From Caballeronia turbans (lineage in GTDB: Bacteria; Pseudomonadota; Gammaproteobacteria; Burkholderiales; Burkholderiaceae), in contig FCOD02000002.1 of assembly GCA_001544655.2 (NCBI GenBank), positions 248,001 through 312,000 on the forward strand: a DNA stretch of 64,000 bases. Reading direction: 5' to 3'. The notes beneath the pieces are model-generated. The model searched no databases and was not told the DNA's origin. It was given only the letters and a program-made list of their open reading frames with translations. The translations under genes and the position numbers were made by a program. This document shows, in pieces, positions 8,356-17,866 of the stretch; the first letter of the stretch is position 1; every line of letters begins with the position of its first letter.

Positions 8356-9999
8356 TCAAACGTCGATCGCGGCGACCGAGCCCGCGCGCTTGCGCAGTTC
8401 GAACTTCTGAATCTTGCCGGTGGACGTTTTCGGCAACTCGCAGAACTCGATCGCGCGTGGCACCTTGAAGCCCGCGAGATGCTTTTTGCAATGCGCGATC
8501 AAATCCTCCGCACTGACTTGCGCACCGGACTTCAGCTCGACGAACGCGCATGGCGTTTCGCCCCAGCGCGTATCGGGTTTCGCGACGACCGCCACGGCAA
8601 GCACGGCAGGATGCCGGTACAGCACATCCTCCACTTCGATGCTCGATATGTTCTCGCCGCCCGAGATGATGATGTCCTTGCTGCGATCCTTGATGCGCAC
8701 GTAGCCATCGGGATAGGCCACCGCGAGATCGCCTGTATGGAACCAGCCGCCGCGAAACGCTTCTTCGGTCGCAGCAGGGTTCTTCAGATAGCCCTTCATC
8801 GCGATGTTGCCGCGAAACATGATCTCGCCGATCGTCTCGCCGTCCGAAGGCACGGGTTCCATCGAAAGCGGATCGCGCACGGTCACGGCATCCTGCAGGT
8901 GATAGCGCACGCCTTGCCGCGCATTGAGCCGCGCGCGTTCGCCGATATCGAGCGCGCTCCATTCGGCCTGCTGCGGACAGACCGTGGCCGGTCCATAGAC
9001 CTCGGTGAGGCCGTAGACGTGAGTCAGCTCGAAGCCCATGCGCTCCATGCCTTCGATCATCGCGGCGGGCGGCGCGGCGCCCGCGACCATCGCGTGAACC
9101 TTCTGCTCGATGCCGGCTTTCATCTCGTCGGGTGCGTTGACGAGCAGGTTCTGCACGATCGGCGCACCGCAGTAATGTGTGACGCCTTCGTTGCGAATGA
9201 GATCGAAGATGGCCTTCGCATCGACGCGGCGCAGGCACACGTTCACGCCCGCGCGGGCGGCCACGGTCCACGGGAAGCACCAGCCGTTGCAATGGAACAT
9301 CGGCAGTGTCCACAAGTACACGGCATGCTTCGGCATGTCCCATTCGAGGATATTGCTGACCGCATTCGTGTACGCGCCGCGATGGTGATAGACGACGCCC
9401 TTCGGATTGCCCGTCGTCCCCGACGTGTAGTTCAGACAGATGGCGTTCCATTCGTCCGATGGCGGCGACCATTCGTATGCCGGATCGCCGCTCGCGAGCA
9501 ACGCTTCATACTCGATTTCGCCGATGCGCTCCCCCTCGCCCGTGTACTGCGAATCGTCGACATCGATGACGAGCACGTCTTGCGGCACGTCTTTCAAGGC
9601 TTGGAGCATGACGTCGGCGAACTCGCGATCGACGATCACGGCTTTCGCTTCGCCATGCGCGAGCATGAAGGCGAGCGTGGCGGCGTCGAGCCGCGTGTTG
9701 AGCGTGTTGAGCACGGCGCCCGTCATCGGCACGCCGAAGTGCGCTTCGACCATTTCGGGCGTGTTCGGCAGCATCGCGGCGACGGTATCGCCGGGACCGA
9801 TGCCACGCGCCGCGAGCGCCGACGCGAGCCGCCGCGTACGCGCGTAGGTATCGGCCCAGTTGCGCCGCACCTCGCCGTGCACGATCGCGGGGCGCGTCGG
9901 ATACACGGATGCCGCGCGCTCGATGAACATGAGCGGCGTCAGCGCCGCGAAATTGGCGGCCGTCTTGGGAAGGCCATCGTCGTACATGCCGGCTGTCAT
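8356..9999 (-). CDS. AMP-forming acyl-CoA synthetase
   Basis: 547 residues. It activates a fatty or related carboxylic acid to its CoA thioester with ATP. Seen: the P-loop-like adenylation motif NYTSGTTGNPKGVVYHHR, the VYGLTEVYGPATVC block, WFHTGDLAV and DRSKDIIISGGENISS, then the C-terminal lysine segment STGKIQKFELR. The start at 9999 has AGGAG 7 bases upstream; the longer reading to 10062 adds an unconserved basic leader. It resembles the medium-chain/methylmercaptopropionate-CoA ligase branch. The enoyl-CoA hydratase follows, suggesting a short beta-oxidation-like route. Confidence 0.9.
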   Translation of the reverse strand: MTAGMYDDGLPKTAANFAALTPLMFIERAASVYPTRPAIVHGEVRRNWADTYARTRRLASALAARGIGPGDTVAAMLPNTPEMVEAHFGVPMTGAVLNTLNTRLDAATLAFMLAHGEAKAVIVDREFADVMLQALKDVPQDVLVIDVDDSQYTGEGERIGEIEYEALLASGDPAYEWSPPSDEWNAICLNYTSGTTGNPKGVVYHHRGAYTNAVSNILEWDMPKHAVYLWTLPMFHCNGWCFPWTVAARAGVNVCLRRVDAKAIFDLIRNEGVTHYCGAPIVQNLLVNAPDEMKAGIEQKVHAMVAGAAPPAAMIEGMERMGFELTHVYGLTEVYGPATVCPQQAEWSALDIGERARLNARQGVRYHLQDAVTVRDPLSMEPVPSDGETIGEIMFRGNIAMKGYLKNPAATEEAFRGGWFHTGDLAVAYPDGYVRIKDRSKDIIISGGENISSIEVEDVLYRHPAVLAVAVVAKPDTRWGETPCAFVELKSGAQVSAEDLIAHCKKHLAGFKVPRAIEFCELPKTSTGKIQKFELRKRAGSVAAIDV

Positions 10000-10092
10000 C
10001 GTCGTCTCCTGTGCGCGCTTTTCGATGCGCTTTCTTCGATTATGCCCGCGAGCCTTACACACGACTGACGCTGGCGCTGCGATCCGGTTCCG

Positions 10093-10728
10093 TCAGACGA
10101 GATCGTCGAGCTTCACCTCGAAGCCGCGTTTGACGCCCGGGCGCGCAAACAGCGCTTCATACCAGCGCTTGACGCTGGGGTAATCGTCGAGCGAGACCTG
10201 ATGACGTTCATGCCGCCACGCCCAGCCGAGAATCGCGAAATCGGCAACTGATAATACGCCCGCCACGTATTCCACCTGCGCGAGACGCTTGTCGAGCACG
10301 CCATACAGACGGCGCGTTTCATCGGAATAGCGCTTCAGCGCATAGCGCCGATCGCATTCCGCCTCGACCATGCGGAAGTGATGCACCTGTCCCGGCATCG
10401 GGCCGAAGCCGCCCATCTGCCACATCAGCCATTCGAGCACGGGCACGCGCTCGCGCAGGCTCGCGGGCAGGAACTTGCCGGTCTTCTCACCGAGATAGAG
10501 CAGGATCGCGCCGGATTCGAAGATGCTGATCGGCTGGCCGTCGGGGCCGTCCGGATCGACAATCGCCGGAATGCGGTTGTTCGGGCTGATGCGCAGAAAG
10601 TCGGGTGCATGCTGCTCGCCCTTCGTGATGTTCACTGTCTTCACGGTGTAGGGCAGTTGCATTTCCTCCAGCGCGACGCTGATCTTGCGTCCGTTGGGCG
10701 TGTTCCACGTATGCAGTTCGATTGTCAT
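10093..10728 (-). CDS. Glutathione S-transferase family, YfcG-like (nu class)
   Basis: 211 residues with an N-terminal thioredoxin fold (LHTWNTPNGRKISVALEEM) and the glutathione contacts NNRIPAIVD and IFESGAILLYL. The TWNTPNGRK segment and the MWQMGGFGPMPGQ helix are typical of YfcG-like nu-class enzymes, which reduce disulfides with glutathione. The C-terminal helical domain ends near SVADFAILGWAWRH. It lies 16 bases after a second GST on the same strand. Confidence 0.88.
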   Translation of the reverse strand: MTIELHTWNTPNGRKISVALEEMQLPYTVKTVNITKGEQHAPDFLRISPNNRIPAIVDPDGPDGQPISIFESGAILLYLGEKTGKFLPASLRERVPVLEWLMWQMGGFGPMPGQVHHFRMVEAECDRRYALKRYSDETRRLYGVLDKRLAQVEYVAGVLSVADFAILGWAWRHERHQVSLDDYPSVKRWYEALFARPGVKRGFEVKLDDLV

Positions 10729-10744
10729 GGCGATGCGTCCCGGT

Positions 10745-11371
10745 TCAGGTCAATTCAGGCGACACATAACGCTGAAAACCCGCGCGTTGGGTAATGCCTA
10801 TATACCAGCGTTCGAGCTCGGGGAGCGCGGGCCGCACGAGCTCGGCGATGCCGAACCAGCGGCGCGCATAGGCGGCAATGACGAGATCGGCGAGGGTGAA
10901 CGTGTTGCCTTCGAGATAGTCGCGGCCTTTCAGATGCGCATCGACGAGGCGCCAGAGCTTTTCAACTTCGTTCGCAGCGGCGGCGAGTTGCCCGACGTCG
11001 CGATCCGCCGCGCTCGTGCGGATATAGCCCCAGAAAAGAGGGCGTTCGGCCGGTTGCAGCGTGGAGAGTGCCCAGTCGAGCCAGCGGTCAGCGCTTGCCC
11101 GGACCTTCGGCTCGGCGGGGTAGAGCGTGCTGGCCGCGCCGTACTGCATCGCGAGATAACGGATGATCGAATTCGATTCCCACAGCACGAAATCGCCATC
11201 GACCAGCGTGGGCACGCGGCCCATCGGGTTCATCTCGAGATAGCCGGGTTCGTTGTTGCGCCCGAATTGCAGGCCGGCGTCGATTCGCTCGTACGCAAGG
11301 CCCACTTCATCGCAGCACCACAGCACTTTCTGCACATTGACCGAGTTGGCTCTGCCCCAGATCGTCAGCAT
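10745..11371 (-). CDS. Glutathione S-transferase family protein
   Basis: 208 residues. N-terminal domain: LTIWGRANSVNVQKVLWCCDE (with the SxNVxK active-site segment), NPMGRVPTLVDGDFVLWESNSIIRYLA. C-terminal helical domain: FTLADLVIAAYARRWFGI. It is of the beta-proteobacterial type often annotated simply as GST. Only about 35% of the residues look shared with the neighbouring GST by eye, so this is an old paralogue rather than a recent duplication. It precedes the YfcG-like gene and is probably co-transcribed with it. Confidence 0.88.
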   Translation of the reverse strand: MLTIWGRANSVNVQKVLWCCDEVGLAYERIDAGLQFGRNNEPGYLEMNPMGRVPTLVDGDFVLWESNSIIRYLAMQYGAASTLYPAEPKVRASADRWLDWALSTLQPAERPLFWGYIRTSAADRDVGQLAAAANEVEKLWRLVDAHLKGRDYLEGNTFTLADLVIAAYARRWFGIAELVRPALPELERWYIGITQRAGFQRYVSPELT

Positions 11372-11487
11372 TCGATGTCATCCTCCGTTGGTGTCGCGTT
11401 GCGCGTCGAAGGATCAATCTTAGAGTGAGTCGGGGACTTTCGCTAAAAAATGCTTATGCGTTGGACGCAATGGCATCCGGCGAATAC

Positions 11488-12303
11488 CTATCGACCTTCT
11501 ATTAGCCGTGTTTCGCGCGTGCCGCCTGAGTCGATGTGCGCCCCGAATCCGCTCTGTCCCGCGGCGAGTTCGTCGCGCAGCGTGAGGCGGGGAATCGCGT
11601 AATCGCCGTGATTCTGCTTGCGAAACGCGATGGGCGTGTCGTCAAAGAGCCGGTCGAGACGCTGGCCCAACTTATGGAAAGTTGCATCCAGACGCGCGCC
11701 GTCCATCGTACTCGTGTGATAGACGACAAAAGGCGGCAGCACGTCGAATCCGGGATAAAACAGCACGCCATGCTGGATCGGAAACAGGATATCCTCGATC
11801 GGACCGTTGATGCCGCGCGGACCGTAATGCGACTCCCAGCCGCCAGTCGTGACGACGATCATCGCGCGCTTGCCCGCCATCATGCCTTCGCCGTAGCGAT
11901 CGCCCCAGTGCGTGTCCGAGTGCTCGCCCACCCCATAGCCGAAGCCATACGCATACACGCGCTCGACCCAGCCCTTCATGATCGCGGGCATCGAGAACCA
12001 CCACATCGGGAATTGCAGGATCAGGGCATCGGCCCAGCGCAGCTTGTCCTGCTCGATCTCGATATCGCGGCTTTGCAAACCGTTCTCGAACGCATGCTTC
12101 GAATCGAGGCTCGCATGGAACGGCGCGTCGCGGTTGCGTTCGCGGATGTCGTTGGCGTCGAGCGCGGCTTTCCAGTTCATCGCGTACAGGTCGGAAACTT
12201 GCACGTCGTGGCCATTGGCCCGCAGGCCTTCGACGGTGAAATCATTGATGGCGCCGTTCAGCGAGCGGCGTTCCGGATGGGCATACACGATCAGCACATT
12301 CAT
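11488..12303 (-). CDS. NAD(P)H-dependent oxidoreductase, flavodoxin-like fold (NQO1/MdaB type)
   Basis: 271 residues. The N-terminus MNVLIVYAHPERRSLNGAI is the flavin phosphate-binding start of the NQO1/KefF/MdaB family, followed by LQFPMWWFSMPAIMKGW and VVTTGGWESHYGP. Such enzymes reduce quinones by two electrons in the cytoplasm. It diverges from a LysR gene 92 bases away, with an ATATT-N7-AATAT palindrome between them, so LysR control is likely. Confidence 0.88.
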   Translation of the reverse strand: MNVLIVYAHPERRSLNGAINDFTVEGLRANGHDVQVSDLYAMNWKAALDANDIRERNRDAPFHASLDSKHAFENGLQSRDIEIEQDKLRWADALILQFPMWWFSMPAIMKGWVERVYAYGFGYGVGEHSDTHWGDRYGEGMMAGKRAMIVVTTGGWESHYGPRGINGPIEDILFPIQHGVLFYPGFDVLPPFVVYHTSTMDGARLDATFHKLGQRLDRLFDDTPIAFRKQNHGDYAIPRLTLRDELAAGQSGFGAHIDSGGTRETRLIEGR

Positions 12304-12358
12304 AAGGCATTCTCCAGTTCGATACAGACATGGAGGCCAGCTTAAAGACCGAGCGGGT

Positions 12359-12375
12359 ATATTGGAAATGAATAT
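12359..12375. promoter_or_regulatory. LysR-type operator candidate (ATATT-N7-AATAT)
   Basis: Perfect 5-base arms separated by 7 bases in the 92-base gap between the quinone reductase and LysR genes, 20 bases before the LysR start. The layout (interrupted AT-rich dyad in a divergent promoter) is what LysR proteins recognise. It probably serves both genes. Confidence 0.5.
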
Positions 12376-12395
12376 CCGACATTGCAGGCATTGCC

Positions 12396-13292
12396 ATGAA
12401 TAATATCTTGAGAAGACTCGATCTCAATCTGCTCGTCACGCTCGATGTCCTGCTCGCCGAGCAGAACGTCACGCGTGCAGCCGAGCGACTTCATTTTTCG
12501 CAGCCGTCCGTGAGCGTGCATCTCGCCAAGCTGCGCGATATCTTCGACGATCCCTTGTTGTTGCCCGGACCACGGGGCATGCGGCCGACGGCGCGCGCCG
12601 AAAGCCTGCGCGAGCCGTTGCGCGAAGCGCTGGCGTCGCTCGAACGCGCGGTGTCGCCGCAAGCCGCATTCGACCCCGCGTCCGCCGACAAAACATGGCG
12701 CATCGCCGCCACCGACTACACTGAATCGACCGTGCTTCTGCCTGCGTTGAGCGGCTTGCGCGCGGCCGCGCCGCGTACGCGCATCGCGGTGCTCGAAATC
12801 ATGCCGCCGCGGCTCGCGAAGCAGGCGGAGAACGGCGAGATCGACCTTGCGTTTCACATTGCATCGCCTGAGACCGCCGGCTTTCACCAGCAGGCGCTCT
12901 TCACGGAAAGCTATGTGCTCGTGGGGCGCAAGGATCATCCGCGATTGAAACGGCGGCCGACGCTCGCGCAGTTCTGCGCGCTCGACCACGTGATCGTGTC
13001 GCCCGATGGCGGCGGGTTCTCCGGTCCCACGGATGCCGCGCTCGCGACGCTCGGCATGAAGCGGCATGTGGCGCTGTCCGTGCCGCACTTCCTGTTCGTA
13101 CGTTCCGTGCTTGCGACGACCGATCTCGTTTCGATGCAACCGCTCAGGCTCGCGAAGCACTGGCCCGAGTTGCGCATCGTCGCGCCGCCCGTCGATATTC
13201 CCGGCTACGAGATGTCGATGTACTGGCACGAACGCGTGCATCGCGATCCGGCGCATCGGTGGCTGCGCGAGTTCATCGCGCAAGCTGTCTGA
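12396..13292 (+). CDS. LysR family transcriptional regulator
   Basis: 298 residues. N-terminal winged helix: LRRLDLNLLVTLDVLLAEQN, then VTRAAERLHFSQPSVSVHLAKLR as the recognition helix region. The rest is a periplasmic-binding-like effector domain. The N-terminal DLNLL and the PRGMRPTARAE segment recall the NodD/nitro-aromatic branch of the family. Divergent from the flavodoxin-fold quinone reductase, its probable target. The effector is unknown. Confidence 0.92.
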   Translation: MNNILRRLDLNLLVTLDVLLAEQNVTRAAERLHFSQPSVSVHLAKLRDIFDDPLLLPGPRGMRPTARAESLREPLREALASLERAVSPQAAFDPASADKTWRIAATDYTESTVLLPALSGLRAAAPRTRIAVLEIMPPRLAKQAENGEIDLAFHIASPETAGFHQQALFTESYVLVGRKDHPRLKRRPTLAQFCALDHVIVSPDGGGFSGPTDAALATLGMKRHVALSVPHFLFVRSVLATTDLVSMQPLRLAKHWPELRIVAPPVDIPGYEMSMYWHERVHRDPAHRWLREFIAQAV

Positions 13293-13623
13293 AAGCATCG
13301 CGGATCATTGATGACGTTTTCGCATGACCGTCTCTATCGGTATTACTGATTCAGCGCATGTAACGCGAGTGCTCCTCGAAGCGGTGCCGTCCGAGCCCAT
13401 GCAGGCGAAAGTGTGAAGCGCGTCTTGCGAAGCTAAACACTTGCGCCTGTTGCATAAAACACCACACGTATTGCACGAAGCCACGCATCGCGACAATTGA
13501 TGTGTTAAAAATCCGCGTGCTTTCATGCGTCACGCGACGCTGCTTTCGTTCAGACAGTGAACTGAAAGGCGACGCATGGAAGTCGATCAAAAATCGCTAA
13601 TAAATAGACGCTCACAACACATC
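13293..13623. other. 331-base intergenic region upstream of the porin
   Basis: It is AT-richer than its surroundings (notably 13430-13620), as is common before porin genes. I find no convincing -35/-10 pair, repeat or small gene. An in-frame ATG at 13576 with AAAGG upstream could be an alternative porin start. Confidence 0.4.
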
Positions 13624-14760
13624 ATGAAGACAATCACATCGCGTGCCATCGCAGGTATGGGGGCATCGGTCATCGCGCTCGCCTGTCAATCCGCATTCGC
13701 GCAAAGCTCGGTCACGCTCTATGGGGTCGCCGACGTCAGCGTGCGTTATCTCACGAACGCCAACGCCAACAACGACGGCAAGGTGTTCATGACGAACGGC
13801 GCCATCACCAACAGCCGTTTCGGTCTGAAGGGCGAGGAAGATCTCGGGGGCGGCCTGAAGGCGATCTTCCGGCTGGAAAGCGGTGTGGAACTGGAGAACG
13901 GCCAGTACGCCGACAGCGCGCGCGCATTCAACCGCGCGGCCTATGTCGGTCTTTCGAGCGGCTATGGCACGCTGACGCTCGGCCGTCAGAAGACGCCGCT
14001 CTTCGATATGCTCGGCGACACTTACGATCCGCTCACCGTCGGCAATTACTTCGAGAACGCATGGCTGCCGGTTGCACTCGGCGCGGGACTCTATGCGGAT
14101 AACGCGGTGAAGTACAACGGCACGTTCGCGGGCCTGACGCTCGGCGCGATGTACTCGTTCGGCACGAACTACACATCGACCGGCGCCGGCGGCTTCTCGG
14201 GTCAGGTGCCGGGCCATATGGGCGCGGGCAACATGTACGGCTTCACGGCGTCGTATGCGATGGGTCCGCTGTCCATCGGCGGCGGCTATCAGCAGAACAG
14301 CGACAACTCATCGAACAAGCAGAAGATCTGGAACGCGAACGCGGTCTATACGGTCGGCGCGGCGAAGCTCTATGTCGGCTATCTGCATTCGACCGACGAC
14401 ACCGGCTTTGTCGACAGCATCCTGCAGCAGCGCGGCCTCGCGTCGGGCACGGATATTCTGAAGGGCTCGGGCCGCCGCGACGACGGTCCGTTCGCGGGCA
14501 TCACGTATCAGGTCACGCCGGCGCTGTTGCTCACGGGCGCGTTCTACTACGACCACATGAAGAACGCGGCCATCGGCGGCGGCGCGACGGGCAGCGGCAA
14601 TCGCTACACAGGTGTGGCGCTGGCGGAGTATGCGCTGTCGAAGCGCACCGAAGTGTATGGCACCATCGACTTCAACAAGGTGACGGGCGCGGCCGATGTC
14701 GAATTGCCGGGCCGCTCGAATCAGACCGGCGTGTCGATCGGCTTGCGCAACCTCTTCTGA
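13624..14760 (+). CDS. Gram-negative porin, OmpC-like trimeric type
   Basis: 378 residues. Signal peptide MKTITSRAIAGMGASVIALA ending AFA, then the mature start QSSVTLYGVADVSVRYLTN, which is the standard opening of Burkholderia 16-stranded porins. Further blocks: SRFGLKGEEDLGGGLKAIF, NRAAYVGLSSGYGTLTLGRQ, and the C-terminal GVSIGLRNLF ending in Phe, needed for BAM insertion. It forms a diffusion channel in the outer membrane. The start is set by the signal peptide although no good Shine-Dalgarno precedes it. Confidence 0.92.
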   Translation: MKTITSRAIAGMGASVIALACQSAFAQSSVTLYGVADVSVRYLTNANANNDGKVFMTNGAITNSRFGLKGEEDLGGGLKAIFRLESGVELENGQYADSARAFNRAAYVGLSSGYGTLTLGRQKTPLFDMLGDTYDPLTVGNYFENAWLPVALGAGLYADNAVKYNGTFAGLTLGAMYSFGTNYTSTGAGGFSGQVPGHMGAGNMYGFTASYAMGPLSIGGGYQQNSDNSSNKQKIWNANAVYTVGAAKLYVGYLHSTDDTGFVDSILQQRGLASGTDILKGSGRRDDGPFAGITYQVTPALLLTGAFYYDHMKNAAIGGGATGSGNRYTGVALAEYALSKRTEVYGTIDFNKVTGAADVELPGRSNQTGVSIGLRNLF

Positions 14761-14767
14761 TTGCCGG

Positions 14768-15793
14768 TCAGCGCACGCGCAACGTATAGCGCGTGCGCTG
14801 ACGATACACCGCGCCGGGACGCAGGACGGCGCGCTCGCCGTCCATGTTGATCTCGTCGGGAAAGCCACCCGCTTCGAGACACAGCCCAGCATGCTTGCGA
14901 TAGCGCGAACCATCGCGAGCGGGCACGCCTTCCAGATAATTCCCCGAGTAGAACTGCAAGCCGCGCGCATCCGTTGCGACGCTCAGCTCGCGTCCGCTCG
15001 ACGGGTCGAACAGCACGGCGACCGTGCGCGGTTCGTTTGCGTTGCCGTCGAATACATAGCAATGGTCGAAGCCGCCCGCGAGCGCGAGTTGCGGATGAGA
15101 TGCATCGAGACGCGTCCCGATCGATGCAGGCTCGCGCAAATCGAACACGCTGTTCGTTACCGCTTCGAGTGCAACGGGAATCGACTTCGCATCGATCGCG
15201 AGAAACGTATCCGATGCAATCGATATTTCATGATCGCGAATGCTCGCGTCATTGCCCAGATTGAAGTACGCATGGTTCGTGAGGCTGACGGGCGTCGGCG
15301 CATCGGTGCGCGCTTCGTAATCGATCGATAGCATGCCCGCGTCGTTCAGTGCATAACGCACGGTCACATCGAGATTGCCGGGAAAGCCCGCCGCGCCCGA
15401 AGGCGAATGCAGCGTCATGACGAGCGCGTCATCGGCCACGTCCACGCGCCACATCTGCCGATGAAAACCCGCCGAGCCGCCATGCAGATGATTGGCGCTT
15501 TCATTGCGCTCGACCTGATACGCAAGGCCGTCGAGCAGGAAGCGCCCATCGCGGATGCGGTTGGCCCAGCGCCCGATGATCGCGCCCATGAACGCGCTGC
15601 CGTTCAGATAGTCGGCGGGCGTGTCGTGACCGAGCAGCACATCGGCGAAATGTCCTTCACGGTCGGGCGCGAGCCATGAGACGAGCGTCGCGCCCAGATC
15701 GCTGATCTCGACGCGCATGCCGGATGCATTGCGTAACGTGTAGAGATGCGCGTCGTCCCAGGGACGAATATCGATGAGAGAAGAGGAGGTCAT
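14768..15793 (-). CDS. galM: Aldose 1-epimerase (galactose mutarotase)
   Basis: 341 residues. It interconverts alpha and beta anomers of hexoses. Seen: GATLVSWLAPD near the N-terminus, GRWANRIRDGRF, the substrate-binding NHLHGGSAGFHRQMW (His), VSLTNHAYFNLGND (catalytic His), FDHCYVFDG and LCLEAGGFPDEIN (catalytic Glu). The start at 15793 lies 14 bases after the HAD gene stop; a longer frame to 15904 would run into that gene. It probably forms an operon with the HAD phosphatase. A second epimerase lies at 32191. Confidence 0.9.
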   Translation of the reverse strand: MTSSSLIDIRPWDDAHLYTLRNASGMRVEISDLGATLVSWLAPDREGHFADVLLGHDTPADYLNGSAFMGAIIGRWANRIRDGRFLLDGLAYQVERNESANHLHGGSAGFHRQMWRVDVADDALVMTLHSPSGAAGFPGNLDVTVRYALNDAGMLSIDYEARTDAPTPVSLTNHAYFNLGNDASIRDHEISIASDTFLAIDAKSIPVALEAVTNSVFDLREPASIGTRLDASHPQLALAGGFDHCYVFDGNANEPRTVAVLFDPSSGRELSVATDARGLQFYSGNYLEGVPARDGSRYRKHAGLCLEAGGFPDEINMDGERAVLRPGAVYRQRTRYTLRVR

Positions 15794-15806
15794 GCGCGCG
15801 ATCATC

Positions 15807-16481
15807 TCACGGACGCGCCGCGACTTCATCGAGATGCAGCAGCAGATCCGCAGGATCTTCGTACACGCGCAAGGCGCCCGAGCGCTCCAGTTCGTCGCTG
15901 CCATAACCGCCCGAGAGCAGGCCGACGCCGAGCGAGCGGCATCGGCGCGCGGCCAGCATGTCCCAGATGCTGTCGCCGACGACGACCGTATGCTCGATCG
16001 GCACGTTCAGGCGCGCGGCAGCGGCAAGGAAGAGGTCGGGATCGGGCTTCGCGTACTTCACCATGTCACGGGTGATGACCACTTGCTTCGAAGGATCGAC
16101 GCCCAATGCTTCGAGATTGACCTGTGCGGTCTCCATGCGTCCGCTCGTCGCGATGGCCCATTTCGTCCCTGCCTGCGTGAGCGCTTCGAGCAGTTCGCGC
16201 GCCCCCGGCAGCGGGCATACCTGCACGCGCAGCCGCTTGTAGGCTTCTGCATGCAATTGACGCAGCCGCTCGACGCGATCCGCGCTGATCTCGCCATGCG
16301 TCTCGCGCAACAACTGATTCGTGAAGAGCCCGCCGCTCATGCCGATCTTGCGATGAATGCGCCACACGGACAATTCGATGCCTTCCGCGTCGAGCGCTTC
16401 CTTCCACGCGAGCACGTGCTGATAGACGCTATCGACGAGCGTGCCGTCGAGGTCGAACAGGAATGACGTTTCGATGCGCAT
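15807..16481 (-). CDS. HAD superfamily hydrolase (phosphoglycolate/sugar phosphatase-like)
   Basis: 224 residues. Motif I FLFDLDGTLVDS with nucleophile Asp10 and general acid Asp12, motif II around IATSG, motif III Lys in VKYAKPDPDLF, and motif IV VVVGDSIWDM. This is the beta-phosphoglucomutase/phosphoglycolate phosphatase branch with a helical cap (about residues 18-85). Substrate not predictable, but the adjoining mutarotase suggests sugar phosphates. Confidence 0.88.
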   Translation of the reverse strand: MRIETSFLFDLDGTLVDSVYQHVLAWKEALDAEGIELSVWRIHRKIGMSGGLFTNQLLRETHGEISADRVERLRQLHAEAYKRLRVQVCPLPGARELLEALTQAGTKWAIATSGRMETAQVNLEALGVDPSKQVVITRDMVKYAKPDPDLFLAAAARLNVPIEHTVVVGDSIWDMLAARRCRSLGVGLLSGGYGSDELERSGALRVYEDPADLLLHLDEVAARP

Positions 16482-16632
16482 GATCTACTCCCTTTGATTG
16501 TGTCGTGGCGTCTTCATCATACGCACGATCGGGCGAGCGGGCTGCCGCAGGTGCGATAATGGATGTTTGCGCCGCGCCCGGGTTACCTCGCGGAAAACAC
16601 GCATAGATCCCTGAATTTTGCATCAATCACGC

Positions 16633-17766
16633 ATGACGGAGCCTATCTTGACCCGCATCGACAATCCCTCCCGCGATCAGGAGGCAGGCGTGGCCGACTC
16701 CACGCAAGACACGACCCGCATCGACGATACGCGCATCGGCGCCGTGCGTCCGCTGATCTCGCCGGCCTTGCTGCTCGACGAACTGCCTGTGACGCCCGGC
16801 GTGCAGACGCTCGTGGAGGAAAGCCGCGCGGCCATCGCGAACATATTGCATGGCCGCGATGACCGCCTCGTCGTGGTCGTCGGCCCGTGCTCCATCCACG
16901 ATCACGATCAGGCGATGGAATACGCGCAGCGCCTGAAGCAGGTCGCGGACCGGCTGCGCGACGATCTCTTCATCGTGATGCGCGTGTACTTCGAAAAGCC
17001 GCGCACCACGGTAGGCTGGAAGGGCTATATCAACGATCCGCGTCTGGACGGCAGCTTCCGCATCAACGAAGGCCTGCGTCGCGCGCGCGAACTGCTGCTC
17101 GACATCAGCGGCCTGGGGCTTCCGACCGCAACCGAGTTTCTCGATCTGCTGAGCCCGCAATACATCGCCGATCTGATCGCGTGGGGCGCGATCGGCGCGC
17201 GCACGACCGAGAGCCAGAGCCATCGTCAGCTTGCATCGGGTCTCTCGTGCCCGATCGGCTTCAAGAACGGCACCGACGGCGGCGTGCAGGTCGCGGCGGA
17301 CGCGATCGTCGCGGCACGCGCGAGCCACGCGTTCATGGGCATGACGAAGATGGGCATGGCCGCGATCTTCGAGACGCGCGGCAACGACGACTGCCATGTC
17401 ATTCTGCGCGGCGGCAAGAAGGGGCCGAACTATGACGCGCAAAGCGTTGCGGCGGCGTGCGGCGCATTGACGAAGCTCGGCCAGCGCGAGCAGGTGATGA
17501 TCGATTGTTCGCACGCCAACTCGAACAAGTCGCATCTGCGCCAGGTGGATGTCGCGCAGGACATCGCGCGGCAACTGGAAGCGGGCGAGCGGCGCATCAC
17601 CGGCGTGATGATCGAGAGTCATCTGGAAGAGGGCCGTCAGGATCTCGAGCCGGGCGTGCCGCTCAAGCACGGCGTGTCGATCACCGACGCGTGCCTCGGC
17701 TGGACGCAGAGCGAGCCGGTGCTCGAACTGCTTGCGCAAGCCGTGAGAAAACGCCGCGCGGGCTGA
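16633..17766 (+). CDS. aroG: 3-deoxy-7-phosphoheptulonate synthase (DAHP synthase, class I)
   Basis: 377 residues. It joins phosphoenolpyruvate and erythrose 4-phosphate in the first shikimate step. Seen: VVVVGPCSIHD (metal Cys), RVYFEKPRTTVGWKG, GARTTESQSHRQLASGLSCP in pieces, GFKNGTDGG, MIDCSHANSNK and SITDACLGW. It carries an N-terminal extension of about 25 residues relative to the E. coli enzyme. The first ATG (16633) is used; an in-frame TTG at 16618 lacks support. It stands alone, with a 12-bp inverted repeat after the stop. Confidence 0.93.
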   Translation: MTEPILTRIDNPSRDQEAGVADSTQDTTRIDDTRIGAVRPLISPALLLDELPVTPGVQTLVEESRAAIANILHGRDDRLVVVVGPCSIHDHDQAMEYAQRLKQVADRLRDDLFIVMRVYFEKPRTTVGWKGYINDPRLDGSFRINEGLRRARELLLDISGLGLPTATEFLDLLSPQYIADLIAWGAIGARTTESQSHRQLASGLSCPIGFKNGTDGGVQVAADAIVAARASHAFMGMTKMGMAAIFETRGNDDCHVILRGGKKGPNYDAQSVAAACGALTKLGQREQVMIDCSHANSNKSHLRQVDVAQDIARQLEAGERRITGVMIESHLEEGRQDLEPGVPLKHGVSITDACLGWTQSEPVLELLAQAVRKRRAG

Positions 17767-17787
17767 TTCGGCGCTGCGCGGAAGAAA

Positions 17788-17838
17788 GGGACATGAGCGA
17801 AGCACACAGGCTTCATTCAAGCAAGACGCTCATGTCCC
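17788..17838. repeat. 12-bp perfect inverted repeat between aroG and the hybrid kinase
   Basis: GGGACATGAGCG at 17788-17799 and its exact complement at 17827-17838 flank a 27-base spacer, which itself holds a small GAAGC/GCTTC stem. It lies between convergent genes. No T-run follows either arm, so a bidirectional terminator is possible but not typical. Confidence 0.5.
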
Positions 17839-17866
17839 TCAGGCGATGCGTCGCAGGGGCAATCGC

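Noticed and set aside
13576-13623. Earlier porin start with an AAAGG site
   Set aside because: It would place 16 hydrophilic residues before a normal signal peptide; kept only as an alternative.
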